NCBI RefSeq assembly: GCF_038396675.1
Contig: NC_088930.1
Span: forward strand, 32,849,501 to 32,913,500
DNA from: Hydra vulgaris
Taxonomy: Eukaryota > Cnidaria > Hydrozoa > Anthoathecata > Hydridae
Direction of reading: 5' to 3'
DNA length: 64,000 nt
In this document: piece by piece, positions 52,258-64,000 of the stretch
Layout: the number at the start of each line of letters is the position of its first letter
Numbering within the stretch: the stretch's first letter is position 1
The notes under the pieces: model-generated
Databases searched by the model: none
Seen by the model: only the letters and a program-made list of their open reading frames with translations
Told to the model about the DNA's origin: nothing
Position numbers and translations under genes: made by a program

Positions 52258-52537
52258 CGTCAGTTAAATTTTCCTAAAAACAATTGTGCCATCTTAAGAC
52301 TTGTAATAACCTGATTAAAGATAAAATTTTGAGATGGTTTGACGCTAAAAATGATTTTCACAACAAGTACGATAATAGACCGACATGGTTGATTTAACAG
52401 GGATGGTTTTAACTGTCAAAATGATCATGAGTCTGGGGCAAATAATGATATTTTCAAGCCGTTATTGGAAAAAATCCGTCCAAACCATCTGTGGCCAAAT
52501 TTAAATGGACTTTGCTTTACTTATGTTAAGGTTTAAG

Positions 52538-52580
52538 TTAGTTTACATTACGTAATTTTACATTACGTAATGTAAACTAA
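52538..52580. repeat. perfect hairpin, 18-bp arms, 7-nt loop
   Basis: TTAGTTTACATTACGTAA and its exact inverse. Confidence 0.92.
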
Positions 52581-52909
52581 TCTTATATTATTTACTTTTA
52601 ATAACCATTTGATTTCACATGTAAAATGAAACGAATCTTTTTAAAAACATTTACTTGATTTAAATTTTTTTTTGCTTATTGTATATTGTTGAGTTTATTT
52701 TATATTACTAAAAAAGGTAGTTTTTTTTTAAATTTAAAAATTATTTTATTAAATGTAAAAGTAAAGTGACTCTGTGTAACATAATTTAAAAGAAGTGAAT
52801 AGTTTTTACATGTGAAAGTAAGTTAAAAAAAGGTAAATATTTTTTAAATGTAAAAGTAAATTATTTTATGCTGTAACCTATTTTACATAACTTATATTTA
52901 AAATTCACT

Positions 52910-52945
52910 TTTACTTGTAAAATAATACATTATTTTACAAGTAAA
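52910..52945. repeat. perfect hairpin, 17-bp arms, 2-nt loop
   Basis: TTTACTTGTAAAATAAT, AC, then the exact inverse. Confidence 0.92.
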
Positions 52946-53638
52946 TGTAATCATACTAAGTTTGCTTTATGAAGTGTTAACACTGAAAATATTCTTGTTG
53001 AATACATTTTATTAAATCAAAAATGCTTTTGCTACTAATGTGTTCTAGAAAATCATTAATATCGACTATATAAAGTGTTGACCAAGAACTTAATCATAAC
53101 GTAATAATCAGTTCTCATTTAAATACAAAGTTACTCAGGAGGTCAGGTTGTATTTTGTTGGAAAGAAAAGCATTTGACCTTTTTAAAATATTACTCCTAA
53201 TCCCAAAGAACTCATAGAACTGACCTGATAAGAGTTGCTGAGATCTTTTCTGTTTATGGAGGCTCTTTTAGAACTTATTTTTATCGTTTTCTAGACTGTG
53301 CTCAAAAAAACGCATTAAAACTCGAGTTTTTTTTTTTTTTTGTATTTTTGTTTTACAAGATTTTAAGTGCGCTATACTCCTTAATCAGGAAAATAATTTT
53401 CTATTTGAAGTTATGGTTGAGAAACCAAAGCACTTTTTTTTTGATTAACAACAAAAGTCCTCGGGTTAACTAGGATACTTGGCGTTTTTTTCGAAAATCT
53501 TACATCGGGGTCTATGTTTTTAAACAGATTCTCGACGTTCGAAGTTTGGACAGATAATCGTTTAAATGAAATTTATTTTTTAACAAATAAATGTTGAACT
53601 GTTGAAACGAATATATTTGATGTTTTCGTAGGCAGATT

Positions 53639-53812
53639 AAGTATTTAGTCAGTCTTTAGTTAATGCAGATTGTAAACAGGTAATTGCAGAGGGATGGATG
53701 GGAGGGGTGAGGAAGGTGGCGGGGCAAGGTTGCGTATTGCGCGAGGGCGCGAGTTAAATGATTTAGTATTTAGCCAATCGTTAGTTGATATAGTAAATTG
53801 TAGACAGGTGAT
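53639..53812 (+). repeat. ~50-bp direct repeats around a GC-rich island
   Basis: AGTATTTAGTCAGTCTTTAG ... GATTGTAAACAGGTAATT recurs as AGTATTTAGCCAATCGTTAG ... AATTGTAGACAGGTGATT. Between them lies a GC-rich block (GGGAGGGGTGAGGAAGGTGG ... GCGCGAGGGCGCGAG) unlike anything nearby. Confidence 0.75.
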
Positions 53813-53885
53813 TTGTAAACTAAATATTACTTGCTTTTTTTAAAAATATATTTTTAACAATTTTGAAATTAAAAATTTATCAATA

Positions 53886-54021
<136 letters not shown>

Positions 54022-54046
54022 TATCGATATATATACAGTTTGATGA

Positions 54047-54093
54047 TTAGGGGGTTTTATAAATGCCCGTTTGTCATTTATAAAACCCCCTAA
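54047..54093. repeat. perfect hairpin, 19-bp arms, 9-nt loop
   Basis: TTAGGGGGTTTTATAAATG is exactly inverted after CCCGTTTGT. Confidence 0.93.
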
Positions 54094-54297
54094 AGCGTGA
54101 CGTAATTAATTAAACACCACCTTATAAACATAGTGTACAACAAACAATTTCAGACCTAAAAACTGAATACAGTTTAGATTTCAGTTTAGATTTCGTAAAT
54201 ACAAGTCTGCAAACAATTTGCAAACAATTTGCATAGGTTTGAGTATTAATAATAAGTGCAAAGCAGTTGCCAAAGCTTGACTAAGTTTGAAAATTTG

Positions 54298-54480
54298 AAA
54301 ATTTGCAAGGGCCGCAGCGTAGTGATTAGAGTTCTGGCTCAATAGAGGTTCGAGATTCGATGCTGGTTTGTCCATATAAGCAATATTGGTAAAGAAAAAG
54401 GCGCGAGCTTCTTGGTTAAACACTCTTCCGCGGTGCTCTGTGAAATATTGTTAGATTTTCGAATAACTAATAAAAAAGAG
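54298..54480 (+). mobile_element. tRNA-derived SINE, second family
   Basis: GGCCGCAGCGTAGTGATTAG (A-box-like) is followed after 30 bp by AGGTTCGAGATTCGATGC (B-box-like). A non-tRNA body follows (GGCGCGAGCTTCTTGGTT, CTCTTCCGCGGTGCTCTGTG) and an A-rich tail near 54465-54480. The head differs from the 12693 family. It is a single diverged copy, so the ends are approximate. Confidence 0.65.
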
Positions 54481-54739
54481 AGAATCGGCATAAATTTGCT
54501 GCAAGCAAAGCTTGGCTAAAGTGCGATTATACGAACTTGCATTACGAGTCTTCATAAGTATAAACTACAAACTTTTATGAAAAAGTAAAGTATATGCTAC
54601 AACTGATATTAAAGACACTATCAGCAAAATGTACATAAATTTACTGTTGGATTTTGGTTAGAGAGATTACATTTTTATTTTTTTAACAAACATAGAAAAA
54701 GTTAAAGCCATTTGACGCACTTATTCTAGATTACCCTTA

Positions 54740-54965
54740 TGTCAAATTGTTTATTCAAATTATTGCAATTGCTTTGCACTCAGGCCAGTGTTTGCAGTAT
54801 TTTATGTAGATGCGCACTTATGCCAGTGTTTGCAAATTCTTAAGGTGCACTTATGTCAGTTTACATTTTTGAAGATTCGCACTTAAGCAAGTTTGCACTT
54901 ACCAGTTCGCATTTACAACAATCGCACTTTTACAGTTACGCAGTAATTTAGGCAGTCTCCCTCTA
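54740..54965 (-). repeat. Merlin-type terminal/subterminal repeat fragment, inverted
   Basis: Read on the minus strand it starts GGGAGACTGCCTAAATTACT and continues with AAGTGCGAATC, AAGTGCGCATC and TGGCATAAGTGCGC-like units, the same family as 28200-28450 and 36136-36310. Confidence 0.7.
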
Positions 54966-55849
54966 AATAGCCCTATGTTTTATGCCCGCCACCAGAGTCT
55001 TTTTAAACTTTTTATTAAACATTGAAAAATTTCAACGATTTTTATTTTATTTTTAATCTTTAATCGATATTTTTGATTTTTTTTTTAATGATGATAAAAT
55101 ATCTTTAGTATGTTTGCAGGCATTTTGCTTAGTAAAAACTCCATTATTCAGTACAAATAACATTGTACTGTAAGTAAATCCATCCACATTCCATTAAATC
55201 TCTCCCGTTGTGGTTATATTATTAATTCAGTCTAACAAAATATTTTTAGTTATTTTAAAAAAATTACATTGAATATAAGAAACTTTGTTTTTCATTAATT
55301 GTGTGAAAATTAAAATGTTTCAATTCATTTCATAAATAATTTATAATTTAACATACCTGCATTTTAAGACGCAAGAACACATTACATTGAAGTTTTATTA
55401 TTATTATTATTTTTTTTTTAACGGTTTTTTATTTTACTTGAATAACGAGGGTATATATAACCCCTAGAAATATTGTAATTTATTATAAGAAATTTATAAG
55501 GACAAGTTTATATACTATACCAGATGTTTTAACTTAATTAAATACCTGCATTGTATTTTCGTAATCGATTCCAAAATTATTAAGCCGTTTTTCGTATACT
55601 TAACAGTTAAGAATCAATTACATCTAATTAGATACGTTTAAATTAAATAATTGTTAATTAACTTTTATTAGTAGCAATTTATAAATAATAGCTCTCAAAC
55701 GTAACGATTATTTGAATAATAATACGATTTTAATTTACACTTGTAGGTAATGTCTTAAAATTAAAATTTAGTTAAGTTTCTATTTATGCCTTTAATCAAA
55801 AGGCATAAATTAAATTAACTAGCGTTTGTTTATATTTTCTCTGAATACA

Positions 55850-55907
55850 CCACTGATCCCAAAATATAACTGATCTCAAAATATAAGTTATATTTTGAGA
55901 TCAGTGG
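55850..55907. repeat. hairpin, 22-bp arms, one mismatch
   Basis: CCACTGATCCCAAAATATAA is inverted at 55886-55907. The loop contains a further partial direct copy (ACTGATCTCAAAATATA), and GAATACACC flanks both sides. Confidence 0.88.
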
Positions 55908-56393
55908 AATACACCTTGGCAAAATTTTGTTGTTGCACATGAATGACGCAAAAAGTACTTTGTTAAAAATTCGAGTAAGCAAAATCTATATTTGTTTATT
56001 GTGAGTAATAATAGTGTATCGATTTGAAAAGTAACATTACTAAATAAAAAATCAACGCGTAAATCACTAAATAAAAGGTATTCAAGTAATATATATTGAT
56101 ATATAAATGTTGAAATTATAACGGCGATGATAATAATTATAACAACAGCTACAATAATAATAACAATAATAATAACATTACAATTATTGTTGTTATTGTT
56201 ATTGTGATTGTTATTATTATTAATATTATTTATTATTATAAGTTTTTTAAATTACGATTTTTTTTTTTAGTTTTAGTGTTAATAAAAATATTTGATCATT
56301 ACAACATGTTCAGTTTTAAAGTAGGATGTATATAAAACAAATAAAATGGGTAAGTTTTGAATTAAACATTTTTTTATTGATATAAAATATAGA

Positions 56394-56443
56394 ATATGTG
56401 AATTTAGTTGTAATGTAAATACATTACAACTAAATTCACATAT
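56394..56443. repeat. perfect hairpin, 24-bp arms, 2-nt loop
   Basis: ATATGTGAATTTAGTTGTAA and the rest of the arm are exactly inverted around AA. Confidence 0.95.
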
Positions 56444-57066
56444 TTAATATTAAACATATACAAGAAATGATGCATTAAATATATTGACAAAAAATTATTG
56501 GTTTTAGATAAAAACAATCCACAAAGGAGATTACAGACAATAAAAAAATTTCAAGAAGGATTTGTTGTATTTCGAGCAAAGGTATAAATTATTTTTTATT
56601 TATATTGTTTTTTGAAGTATATATTTTGGCAACCTGAAATTTCCTAAATTTTTGGGGAATTTAAGACTTTTTTTTCTTAAGTGATTTTTAATAGAAGTGC
56701 TTTGTTAAAGTTAGGCAACAATAATAAAAATTAGTTTACATTTGTTTGATTTGTTGAAAACATAACTATGGAGGACGTTGCAGTGTTTTTTTTCCTAAAT
56801 TTTTCAGCTACATAATTCTTATATAGATGTTTCTTGTAAAAGCAATTGCATCTATAAATTAAGGTGGCCAACATTCTTCTTTTTACCCAGAAGGCTGGAG
56901 TAGAAAATCAAATGGACTTTTACCCACTCAATCCAAGGTATCTGTCACATACTTGATGATGACCTAGTAGGATATATAAAAAATGCTGATAAAAAAATAA
57001 ATATATTTTTTGAATACAAAAGAGGATGTCGTAGATACCCCTCTAAGTGTATTTGCACACACAATT

Positions 57067-57272
<206 letters not shown>

Positions 57273-58480
57273 GAAAGAATAAGAAAGATCTTTAGCTTCA
57301 TTCTGGGTTCATATGTGGAGATTTATTTTTTAATTTAACGTAAATTAATTTAAACCTAAATTTTAGGTCTAATATTTATGATAAATTTGATAAAGTTAGG
57401 TACTTGAGTAAAAATTTAAAATTGTTTAAATATCATACTGTTATATATCATTAGAAAGAGGATCAATACAGTATATTAAAGGTGAAAATTATCAAAAAAA
57501 GTTATGACAGTTACATGGATTTGATGAAAAAACTCTGGTCAAAATTAATTTTTTATTATTTTTTTTGACAGACCATAACTTTGTAAATAAAAAAGTGATC
57601 ACCTAAAAATTCGTACAGATTTAGTTTTTCACTTAAATAATATATTTTTCAGTTATTTTAGACTGACTTTGAAAAATATTTAAGTTATTTTTCCTCAAAG
57701 TTACTAAATAATGCAATATTAGGAAAAGTTTTGGAAACTTTTATGTTGTTCAATACCTACTGACAAGCAGTGCAAATTTTTTGTTACTTTTGTGTACCAC
57801 TTTAGGATAACCACTCATGGTAAAAGTCAAAATTATGTGTTAAAAGTTAGTTTAACACTGGCAGCATATCAAAATATAACTTTTTTTGAAAAATGTGATA
57901 AATTACATTCATTTTGCAGGAATAGCAGTCTTCTCCGTTTGAAATTTAATGCCAGCGCACAAGAAAGCGCTGGCAGGATTGTCATTTTTCAGTTAGCCTG
58001 CGCTATTTAAAAAATTAATATTTTTCTGCTATTTAATTTAAAAAAAATTGGGAAAAGAATGTTTTGAGTAAATACTAGATAAAATAATAAATAAAAATAA
58101 CTGATAAAAAAAGCCATTTTTCATAAAAGTTGAACAAATGAACACAAAATTTTTGTTCTAATTTAAAACAAAATGCTTCTAATATTTTTGTTAAAGTTTT
58201 TGCAGCCATGTGGGCAAGCGCAAAAAGACTTGAGCACTAAAGTGCTGGCTAAATGGAAAAGACTGGAATAGAAAATAGTCTAAACAGTTGAAATAGTTTA
58301 TGAAACTTTTTATTGTGGAAGTTCTATATATAGACAATCACCAAAAAATAATTTGATGACCTATACTCTATTTTATAACATAATTTTATTCTTTTGAGTG
58401 TGATGCTTTTTTAGTTTAAAAGCAGAACAAAAAAATAACGCAAGTTATATTAAATTGCAAGAGTTAAAATAAAAACTAAA
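57273..58480. other. intergenic, nothing coding recognised
   Basis: It contains a short GCCAGCGC/GCGCTGGC inverted repeat near 57951-57975. No gene was supported. Confidence 0.45.
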
Positions 58481-61010
58481 ACAATGCTGAAAGAAGAAAT
58501 ATATATACACATTAAACACAAGTACACTTATTTCTTTATCTCTAATTTACTTCTACTTTTAATAGATGGAGCAATTATTTGACATCTTATTTTCTCAAAT
58601 GGACAAAAACTGGCTTTATTGTGCATCATTAGTCCATTTCAAATTTAATTTGTGTCTATGCATGATTTTTACATTAACATCATGGTTTTCATTACAAATC
58701 TCAAGCACGAACCCTATGTACTATTCATCATCTTAAAAGCATGCAATCTATTTACTGGGTTGAATATTTGAAGAAACTTTTTATATCAAGTTAACATTAT
58801 TCAGTGAATGTGTATCATAGACTATTGCCAGAGATTCTCCTTTAAAAATATTTCTTTCAACTTGGTACAAAACTGTGCTGCTGGAGAATGTGCTTATCTC
58901 TTCATATTGTTTCTGGAGAATAAAATAATATTCATGGTTTTTAATATCATTACTTGATAAAATATGTTATCACCTTCTAACACATCTGTAAACAGTTTGT
59001 GTGGTGCAAAAATCTTATTTGTAATTGCTGCTTGTAGAGTAAAGAAGTGATGATCAGCATTTTTATTGTTATCAAGGTGGTCTATTGAGTTTAATAGATG
59101 TTTGTAATTTTTTTATTTTGACACAGCGCATTCACTGAAGTATTTTGTTTTATTGATTGTGGTTAGTTTGACCAAAGGGAGTAACTTTGTGAGAAAACAA
59201 TGAACTGCTGTTTCTTTATGGCAAAGATTATTCAGTAGCATTAAATTATACAGTAGCATTCATATTTGATAGTAGCAGAAATTATACAGTAGCATTTATA
59301 TTTGAATTGATCTTTTTAATGTAAGGTAACTCAATTATCTTGCCAGTAAAATCCTTAAACAACATTTTGCACAAGAAAACTATATTTCTATGCAAATTCC
59401 ATAAGGATAAGAAAGGTGTGTTTTGCTTCTGATAAGTATCAAGATTGTGCTTATTTGAAAAAGTAGGTGTGACAAAGACCATTCATAGTTTACTTTCATA
59501 AGCACAAAGTTTACTTTTATTGAGTTTTTATAAACTTGGTAATGCTTGCTTGGGCTGTGACAACTGCAGTTCTGTCAGCTGATACTCTTTGTTTGCGATC
59601 TGATCGTCAAAATCTAGCTGATACCTTTGCTAGCTGATATCTTTGTATGCGATCTGATCGTCAAAATCATTCTTTTCAAACATATTTTCCAAGTAATTCT
59701 TCAAATTTATTTTACCAGCCGAGTTGGAATGTAAATGAAACATGTAGTTTCGAATATCTATTACAAACACATGTTTTCATCAAATCCATATCATATATCA
59801 AATGACCCTTTGGTAGAACAGATAAAAAATAGTGCACATCTACTTAGTGTTTTGATGATTAGAACAACTGGTTCATAATTTTCTATGACTTTCTGTTTAA
59901 CAATATCTTTTGAAGGTTACTCTTTTTTAACTTCAGGTTTAGCAAGTATCCCTTTTCCATTTTTCAACTTTCAGGCTCAACACTACGTTCTTAAACTGAA
60001 TATGTTTTTCAAGTTTTTTCAATTGTTTAACAATTAGAAGTTTATGAGAGTAACTGAACATTTTCTTCCTTCAAACTTATTTTAACTTTTTTTTTACATC
60101 TAAAAGTTAGTCTAAATCATTGTAGTTTATGTGCTTTTGCTCTTTTTCTGATGATATCTGTTTTGGGTCTATATCCGATGTTGATGCTACTAGGTTTGCC
60201 ATACTTAAAACAAAAGTTAGTTATTGCTCCAGGTCATAATATAAATCTTAAACAATGTTTGTTTCTGTAAATAGAATAACAATAAATATAAACAAAAACA
60301 ACACAAAAACAAATATAACAAGAAATGAATAATTTCATATTTCTACATCCTGCTCCATGTTTTTAAGTGTCAAAGAATATAAACATAGTTTTCAGGTTCA
60401 TTTCTTAAAGTGGTCTAACGTCAAAGATTTCCCGGTTTCTGGTTGGTAGAATTTCTTGGGGACACATAATCTTGTTGAATGTTCCAATGGTTGGTCTCCT
60501 TTGACATCGGTATTCAATAAGGGTGGTATTGCTAGATGCAGTAGTTTAGTTGATAGAGGCGCTGGCATAAATGACAGTAGGTGTAGTGGTATTGTTGGTA
60601 GAGGTAGTAGTGGTTTCATTGGTGCTGATAAAGGAGGCTGAGGTTATCACACCGATGTTAAACATTGATGTTTGTACATCTCTTAAACAATGTCCAGCAA
60701 GTAATAAAAATTGCCCACTCTTCTTCTAAGATATCCTACTGATGTGGGGATGATCCATTTTTGGTGCCTTGTGCTTTGAGAAGGCTGAATGAATGTCAAT
60801 CGAGTTTGGAGGATGGTGAAGTTGGTGGCTTTTGAATAATGAAATTGCAATTGATTCGTGTTGGTGGCTTTTGAATAATGAATTGACAAACTGGAGTCCT
60901 AAAACTTTCAGCATTTGTGTAGTCCTAGTTAGCATGTGTTTAAACTGTTTCCTGGGAAGACGACCAGGGGGTGCATAAAGCTGAATCACTGGAGGCCATG
61001 CTGCACTTAA
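58480..61010 (-). pseudogene. decayed coding relic of an unidentified repetitive element
   Basis: Scattered minus-strand frames suggest old protein-coding DNA: PPVIQLYAPPGRLPRKQFKH, KSGQFLLLAGHCLRDVQTSM, a Thr/Ser-rich stretch, then MANLVASTSDIDPKQISSEK and EKHIQFKN. Near 58650-58800 IGFVLEICNENHDVNVKIMH resembles a C-terminal motif seen in some repetitive cnidarian proteins. Frames change often and no domain could be named. A nearly identical 50-bp duplication (TGGTGGCTTTTGAATAATGA) lies at 60830-60880. Confidence 0.3.
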
Positions 61011-61154
61011 TTTTTTTTTTCATATTCAACAAAGTAAAGATAAATTTGAAAATATTGTCTGCAAAAAGTTTTTTTATTTATGTTTATTCTTGTTCCATTT
61101 GGCTTTTGATCATTCTATTTTCAATGATCTTTCTTAAAATCTTTTAAGAGAGTG

Positions 61155-61355
61155 CAGTAAATTCCTGTTAAGACAAACCTCCAAACTGCAATAGTAAAGT
61201 AGTTCTCCAAGAGACCAAAGAAAACAGTTTGACTAAACAAATGTTCAATTTATGTGAAATAAAACAATTGTTTTTGCTTTCAAATGACTATAGAAAACAG
61301 TTCAAGATAACAAAAGTTTGAGTTAACCAGTGTTTAACTTACCAGAAATTAACTG
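61155..61355. mobile_element. pogo/Tigger-like MITE
   Basis: The left end is CAGTAAATTCCTGTTAAGAC and the right end (reverse complement) CAGTTAATTTCTGGTAAGTT, followed outside by TA. The terminal CAGT and TTAAGxxAAxC style with TA target fits pogo-like elements. It is 201 bp and has no gene. A related copy is at about 24511-24732. Confidence 0.7.
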
Positions 61356-61782
61356 TATATGTTAATGTTAACATTTTAGAATAAAAAAATATTAATTGAA
61401 ATAATGATTTTAAATGCTAATAACTTTATTTTTTATTGATGTAATTTTATATGTTTTTTTTTTTTTACCTTTGGATTTTAGTTAATTAAACAAATTGCTG
61501 TTAACCTTTTAGCATTAAAAAATATCATATGAACTTATATACATATGAACTTATTATATATATAATATAATAATATTATATACATATGAACTTTCTTATG
61601 ACATTTTAAGAAAGATAATAGAATAAAACAACCAAATTGAACAAGTATAAACCAAAAAAAAGACACTATTTCAAAGTTATCTTTGCTTAAAATAGAAAAA
61701 AAAGTTTTTTTTTTGAGAAAATATTTGGGGCATGGCCTGGCCTCTAATGCCCCAGCCCCATGGACCCCCTAGTCGTCTGCCC

Positions 61783-61831
61783 TTAAAATTATATCCGGGC
61801 CCTTGTGTCTTGGGCCCGGATATAATTTTAA
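61783..61831. repeat. perfect hairpin, 20-bp arms, 9-nt loop
   Basis: TTAAAATTATATCCGGGCCC is exactly inverted after TTGTGTCTT. It sits at the end of a GC-rich repeat-like stretch (61730-61800). Confidence 0.93.
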
Positions 61832-62738
61832 CATGCAAGTTCATCAGCACTACATAAATATGAAAAATCCAGAGCTCCAGCTAGTCTGGAAGGTAGTAAA
61901 AAATCAATAGCAATACTTCACTACAAAAAAGTGGGCACCATGCCCTATTATCTATATATGGAAATCTGAATATTTGCAGATCAAAATCCTTATATTTTCT
62001 GAATGATAAAAGAATGTAGAATGATGTGTTATAATTTTTTTTATAACTACATGGCTACATGGTTTTTTCTCAGACATCAAAATAAAAAATTGCCTATTTT
62101 TATTTAAATTGATAATTACAGATACTTAATAATAATTTTTTCTGATTATTTTGTTAGATTCTTTACCCCTGAAAATAGCTAGCTCCAAATTTTTAAGTAA
62201 AAAGGTCAAATATTTTTAAAGTTATGTGATTTGAAATCTCTAAATAAACATTATGGTTCTGAGGGGACAAGAGAAGCCTAGCTGATATCTGCTAAAAGCA
62301 AAATGGTCATATATCAGGATTTTCTTGGAGCTAGAGGTTAAAATTTTTAAGTAATTCTTATTTTACCAAGTGAATAAAAATCAGCAAAATCTGAGATGTA
62401 TGATGGCATGGCCTGAGTCAATTGACATGAACTACCCAAAATCCTATCTTTTTGCGCCTAAATTAACAACTTCAAACAAAATAACATAAGGTAATTATGA
62501 TTTCAACCACTTTATTATGATTTCAACTAAATTTATTTGTATAATTGGAATTAATTTAGCATGAAAATGGAGCTAACATGTTCAAATTGTTGTTTGTCAG
62601 ATTTTGTACAATAGTTCTTTTGTTAATTTCTTAAAATGTATATAAAATATATATATTTTAAGAAAATAACGAAAGAAATATCGCAATTTTCATATAATGT
62701 AAGTTTAACAAAGACACGATTAAGTTTTTTTTTTTTCC
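61832..62738. other. intergenic, nothing recognised
   Basis: No frame or repeat could be supported. Confidence 0.5.
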
Positions 62739-62746
62739 TTAAATTT

Positions 62747-63122
62747 TAGTGATGTGCCATTGGCTAATGCCGATTGTGGCTAATAATAGCTTTAATGTAT
62801 TTGTTTAAGGGTATTATAATAACATTAAGGATTTAAATTACATATTTAACATGTACCTATTCATCAGAAGTGATTCGACCTACTAGCCTATGCTATTGGT
62901 AGCCAGCAACCAATTAATTGGCTTCACCATTAACCGATGGCATCGGTTGATTAATCGGCATTGGCCGATGCATCAGTATCGGCTATTGAGCCAAACCAAA
63001 CTGGTGCATAGGCACACCTTATATTTACAAGTTGCATACCTAATATTAAAATATTACCTTTATATACATATATTAAACCCTATAACTAGCCTCAATCGGC
63101 CTTTGCTGATGGCACATCACTA
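62747..63122. mobile_element. hAT MITE, complete
   Basis: The ends are TAGTGATGTGCCATTGGC and (reverse complement) TAGTGATGTGCCATCAGC. An exact 8-bp target duplication TTAAATTT lies at 62739-62746 and 63123-63130. The TIR core TAGTGATGTGCC is shared with hAT C, whose relatives may have moved it. It is 376 bp and non-coding, with repeated CCGATNNCATCGG-like motifs inside. Confidence 0.92.
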
Positions 63123-63169
63123 TTAAATTTAGTTAAAAAACTTTTTTTTAACTAAATTTAATAGTGATG
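63115..63169. repeat. perfect hairpin spanning the end of the hAT MITE
   Basis: The 26-bp arm 63115-63140 covers the last 8 bp of the MITE, its TSD and 10 bp of flank. It is exactly inverted at 63144-63169 after CTT. Confidence 0.95.
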
Positions 63170-63718
63170 ATTTAATAGTGAAAACAAAAAAAAAGTTTTT
63201 TAATAATATATGTGAAAGATTGTTAAATGTTACATTTTTAAATTTAAAGTTTTGAATAACGATGCTTACTTGAAGCACATTTTTATTTTGAAATTGTGTA
63301 ATGTAAGTTAAAACTACATGCATTTACTAAAGTTCTGGCGCTTTTTTGTTAAGTTTTTGTTTTCAAAATGAATTGTGTCATTAAGTAATTCTTATTTTGT
63401 CGCGTTGGTATGACAAGGTTCTAACTGAGACTTTTTATATTAGGAGAATTTAGAAGAAAAAAAAGTTCTATTTTTTTAATGTTAATTAAAATTATTTATA
63501 TTATTGCTTTTTTATTTGTTTATACATTCTTGTTTTGGTTGACATATAAATACATATAAATAAATAAAAATAAGAATTTTATAAATATTTGTATTTAGGC
63601 ATTAAAAAAAAAAAGATAAAACAATTTATTTGCTATTCTCTTAATATAAAAAAAAAAAAAAAGTTAGAATCTTTATTATTTTTGTTTTAGTAAAACAAAT
63701 TGTCTGTAAATGTAATTA

Positions 63719-63830
63719 TGGGCCATCCATAAAGCACGTCACCCTATATTTGACAATTCTATAACACGTCACCCTATATTTGACAATTCACCCTATAATT
63801 GACAATTAACCCCTTCCCTCCTGTCGCAAA
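63719..63830 (+). repeat. GGGCCATCCATAAAGCACGT transposon-end-like sequence
   Basis: GGGCCATCCATAAAGCACGT is a style of terminal sequence seen in many animal DNA transposons. It is followed by direct repeats of CACGTCACCCTATATTTGAC. No partner end lies in the window, so it may be a truncated element. Confidence 0.45.
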
Positions 63831-64000
63831 TGATCACATATACCTGAACCCTTCTCCCTCCTAAACTGTAATAGCAGTTTTTTCATCAAAAATATTCTGA
63901 AAAGTTTAAATGTAAATTTGTAACATTTTTAAAATTCAACCTGATGAAAATAAGGCGATATGCGTAAACGTAAGGAGTGTAAGTAAAAACTTTGATAAAT

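Larger units (their letters stand above)
52258..53638. other. intergenic, nothing coding recognised
   Basis: Apart from the two hairpins in this stretch, no element or gene could be supported. Confidence 0.5.
54970..57060. other. intergenic, nothing coding recognised
   Basis: It includes an (AAT)n/(ATT)n inverted tract at 56140-56240 and two perfect hairpins. No frame has a recognisable motif. Confidence 0.5.

Noticed and set aside
61783-61831. Hairpins as transcription terminators
   Set aside because: This is eukaryotic DNA and most hairpins are not placed after genes; the same structures occur inside coding relics.

Overview
The window is animal nuclear DNA: extremely AT-rich, with short exons, GT-AG introns, long (TA)n arrays and dense, mostly dead transposable elements (TEs). 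The one intact host gene and the TE content (Merlin, hAT, IS630/Tc1, pogo, piggyBac-like, CR1/L2-like LINEs, tRNA-SINEs) fit a cnidarian, most likely a hydrozoan such as Hydra. The species is inferred, not proven.

Host gene: a complete six-exon SLC25A1-type mitochondrial citrate (tricarboxylate) carrier lies on the minus strand from 23752 (ATG) to 6842 (stop). Exon phases join perfectly to a 313-residue protein with all three mitochondrial-carrier repeats. Its introns carry a 3.4 kb TIR transposon, LINE and SINE copies, a piggyBac-like MITE and a 370 bp (GTAT)n array. No other intact gene was found.

Layout: 1-3050 is a LINE relic cut by an IS630/Tc1-type element whose transposase starts with a RING-like finger. 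3054-6740 has no recognisable gene. 6842-23915 is SLC25A1 with its intronic elements. 24-28 kb holds SINE, pogo-like and Tc1 remnants, a (TA)n array, a retroposon-like insert and a YADD reverse-transcriptase fragment. 28-35 kb is a stack of three hAT elements, all minus strand, one with exact 8-bp target duplications. 35.8-43.3 kb holds a Merlin relic and a plus-strand relic of a repetitive 'PP-x-LH / LDG' protein family, split by another hAT with exact TSDs. The same protein family is encoded inside the TIR element in SLC25A1 intron 1. 44-64 kb is mostly non-coding, with scattered relics (a hAT C-terminus with an in-frame VNTR, LINE pieces, a second SINE family, MITEs) and three of the five (TA)n arrays.

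The most unusual window-wide signal is about twenty-five near-perfect inverted repeats. Arms are usually 16-42 bp and loops mostly 0-10 bp. They sit in TE coding regions, TE ends and plain intergenic DNA alike. In two cases (10281-10369 and 63115-63169) the arm runs across a transposon end, its target duplication and flanking DNA, so the foldback copy arose after the transposon inserted. That points to an ongoing snap-back or template-switch process rather than to a transposon family. The other main candidate is the 'PP-x-LH / LDG' element with about 270-290 bp TIRs, which I cannot place in a named superfamily.
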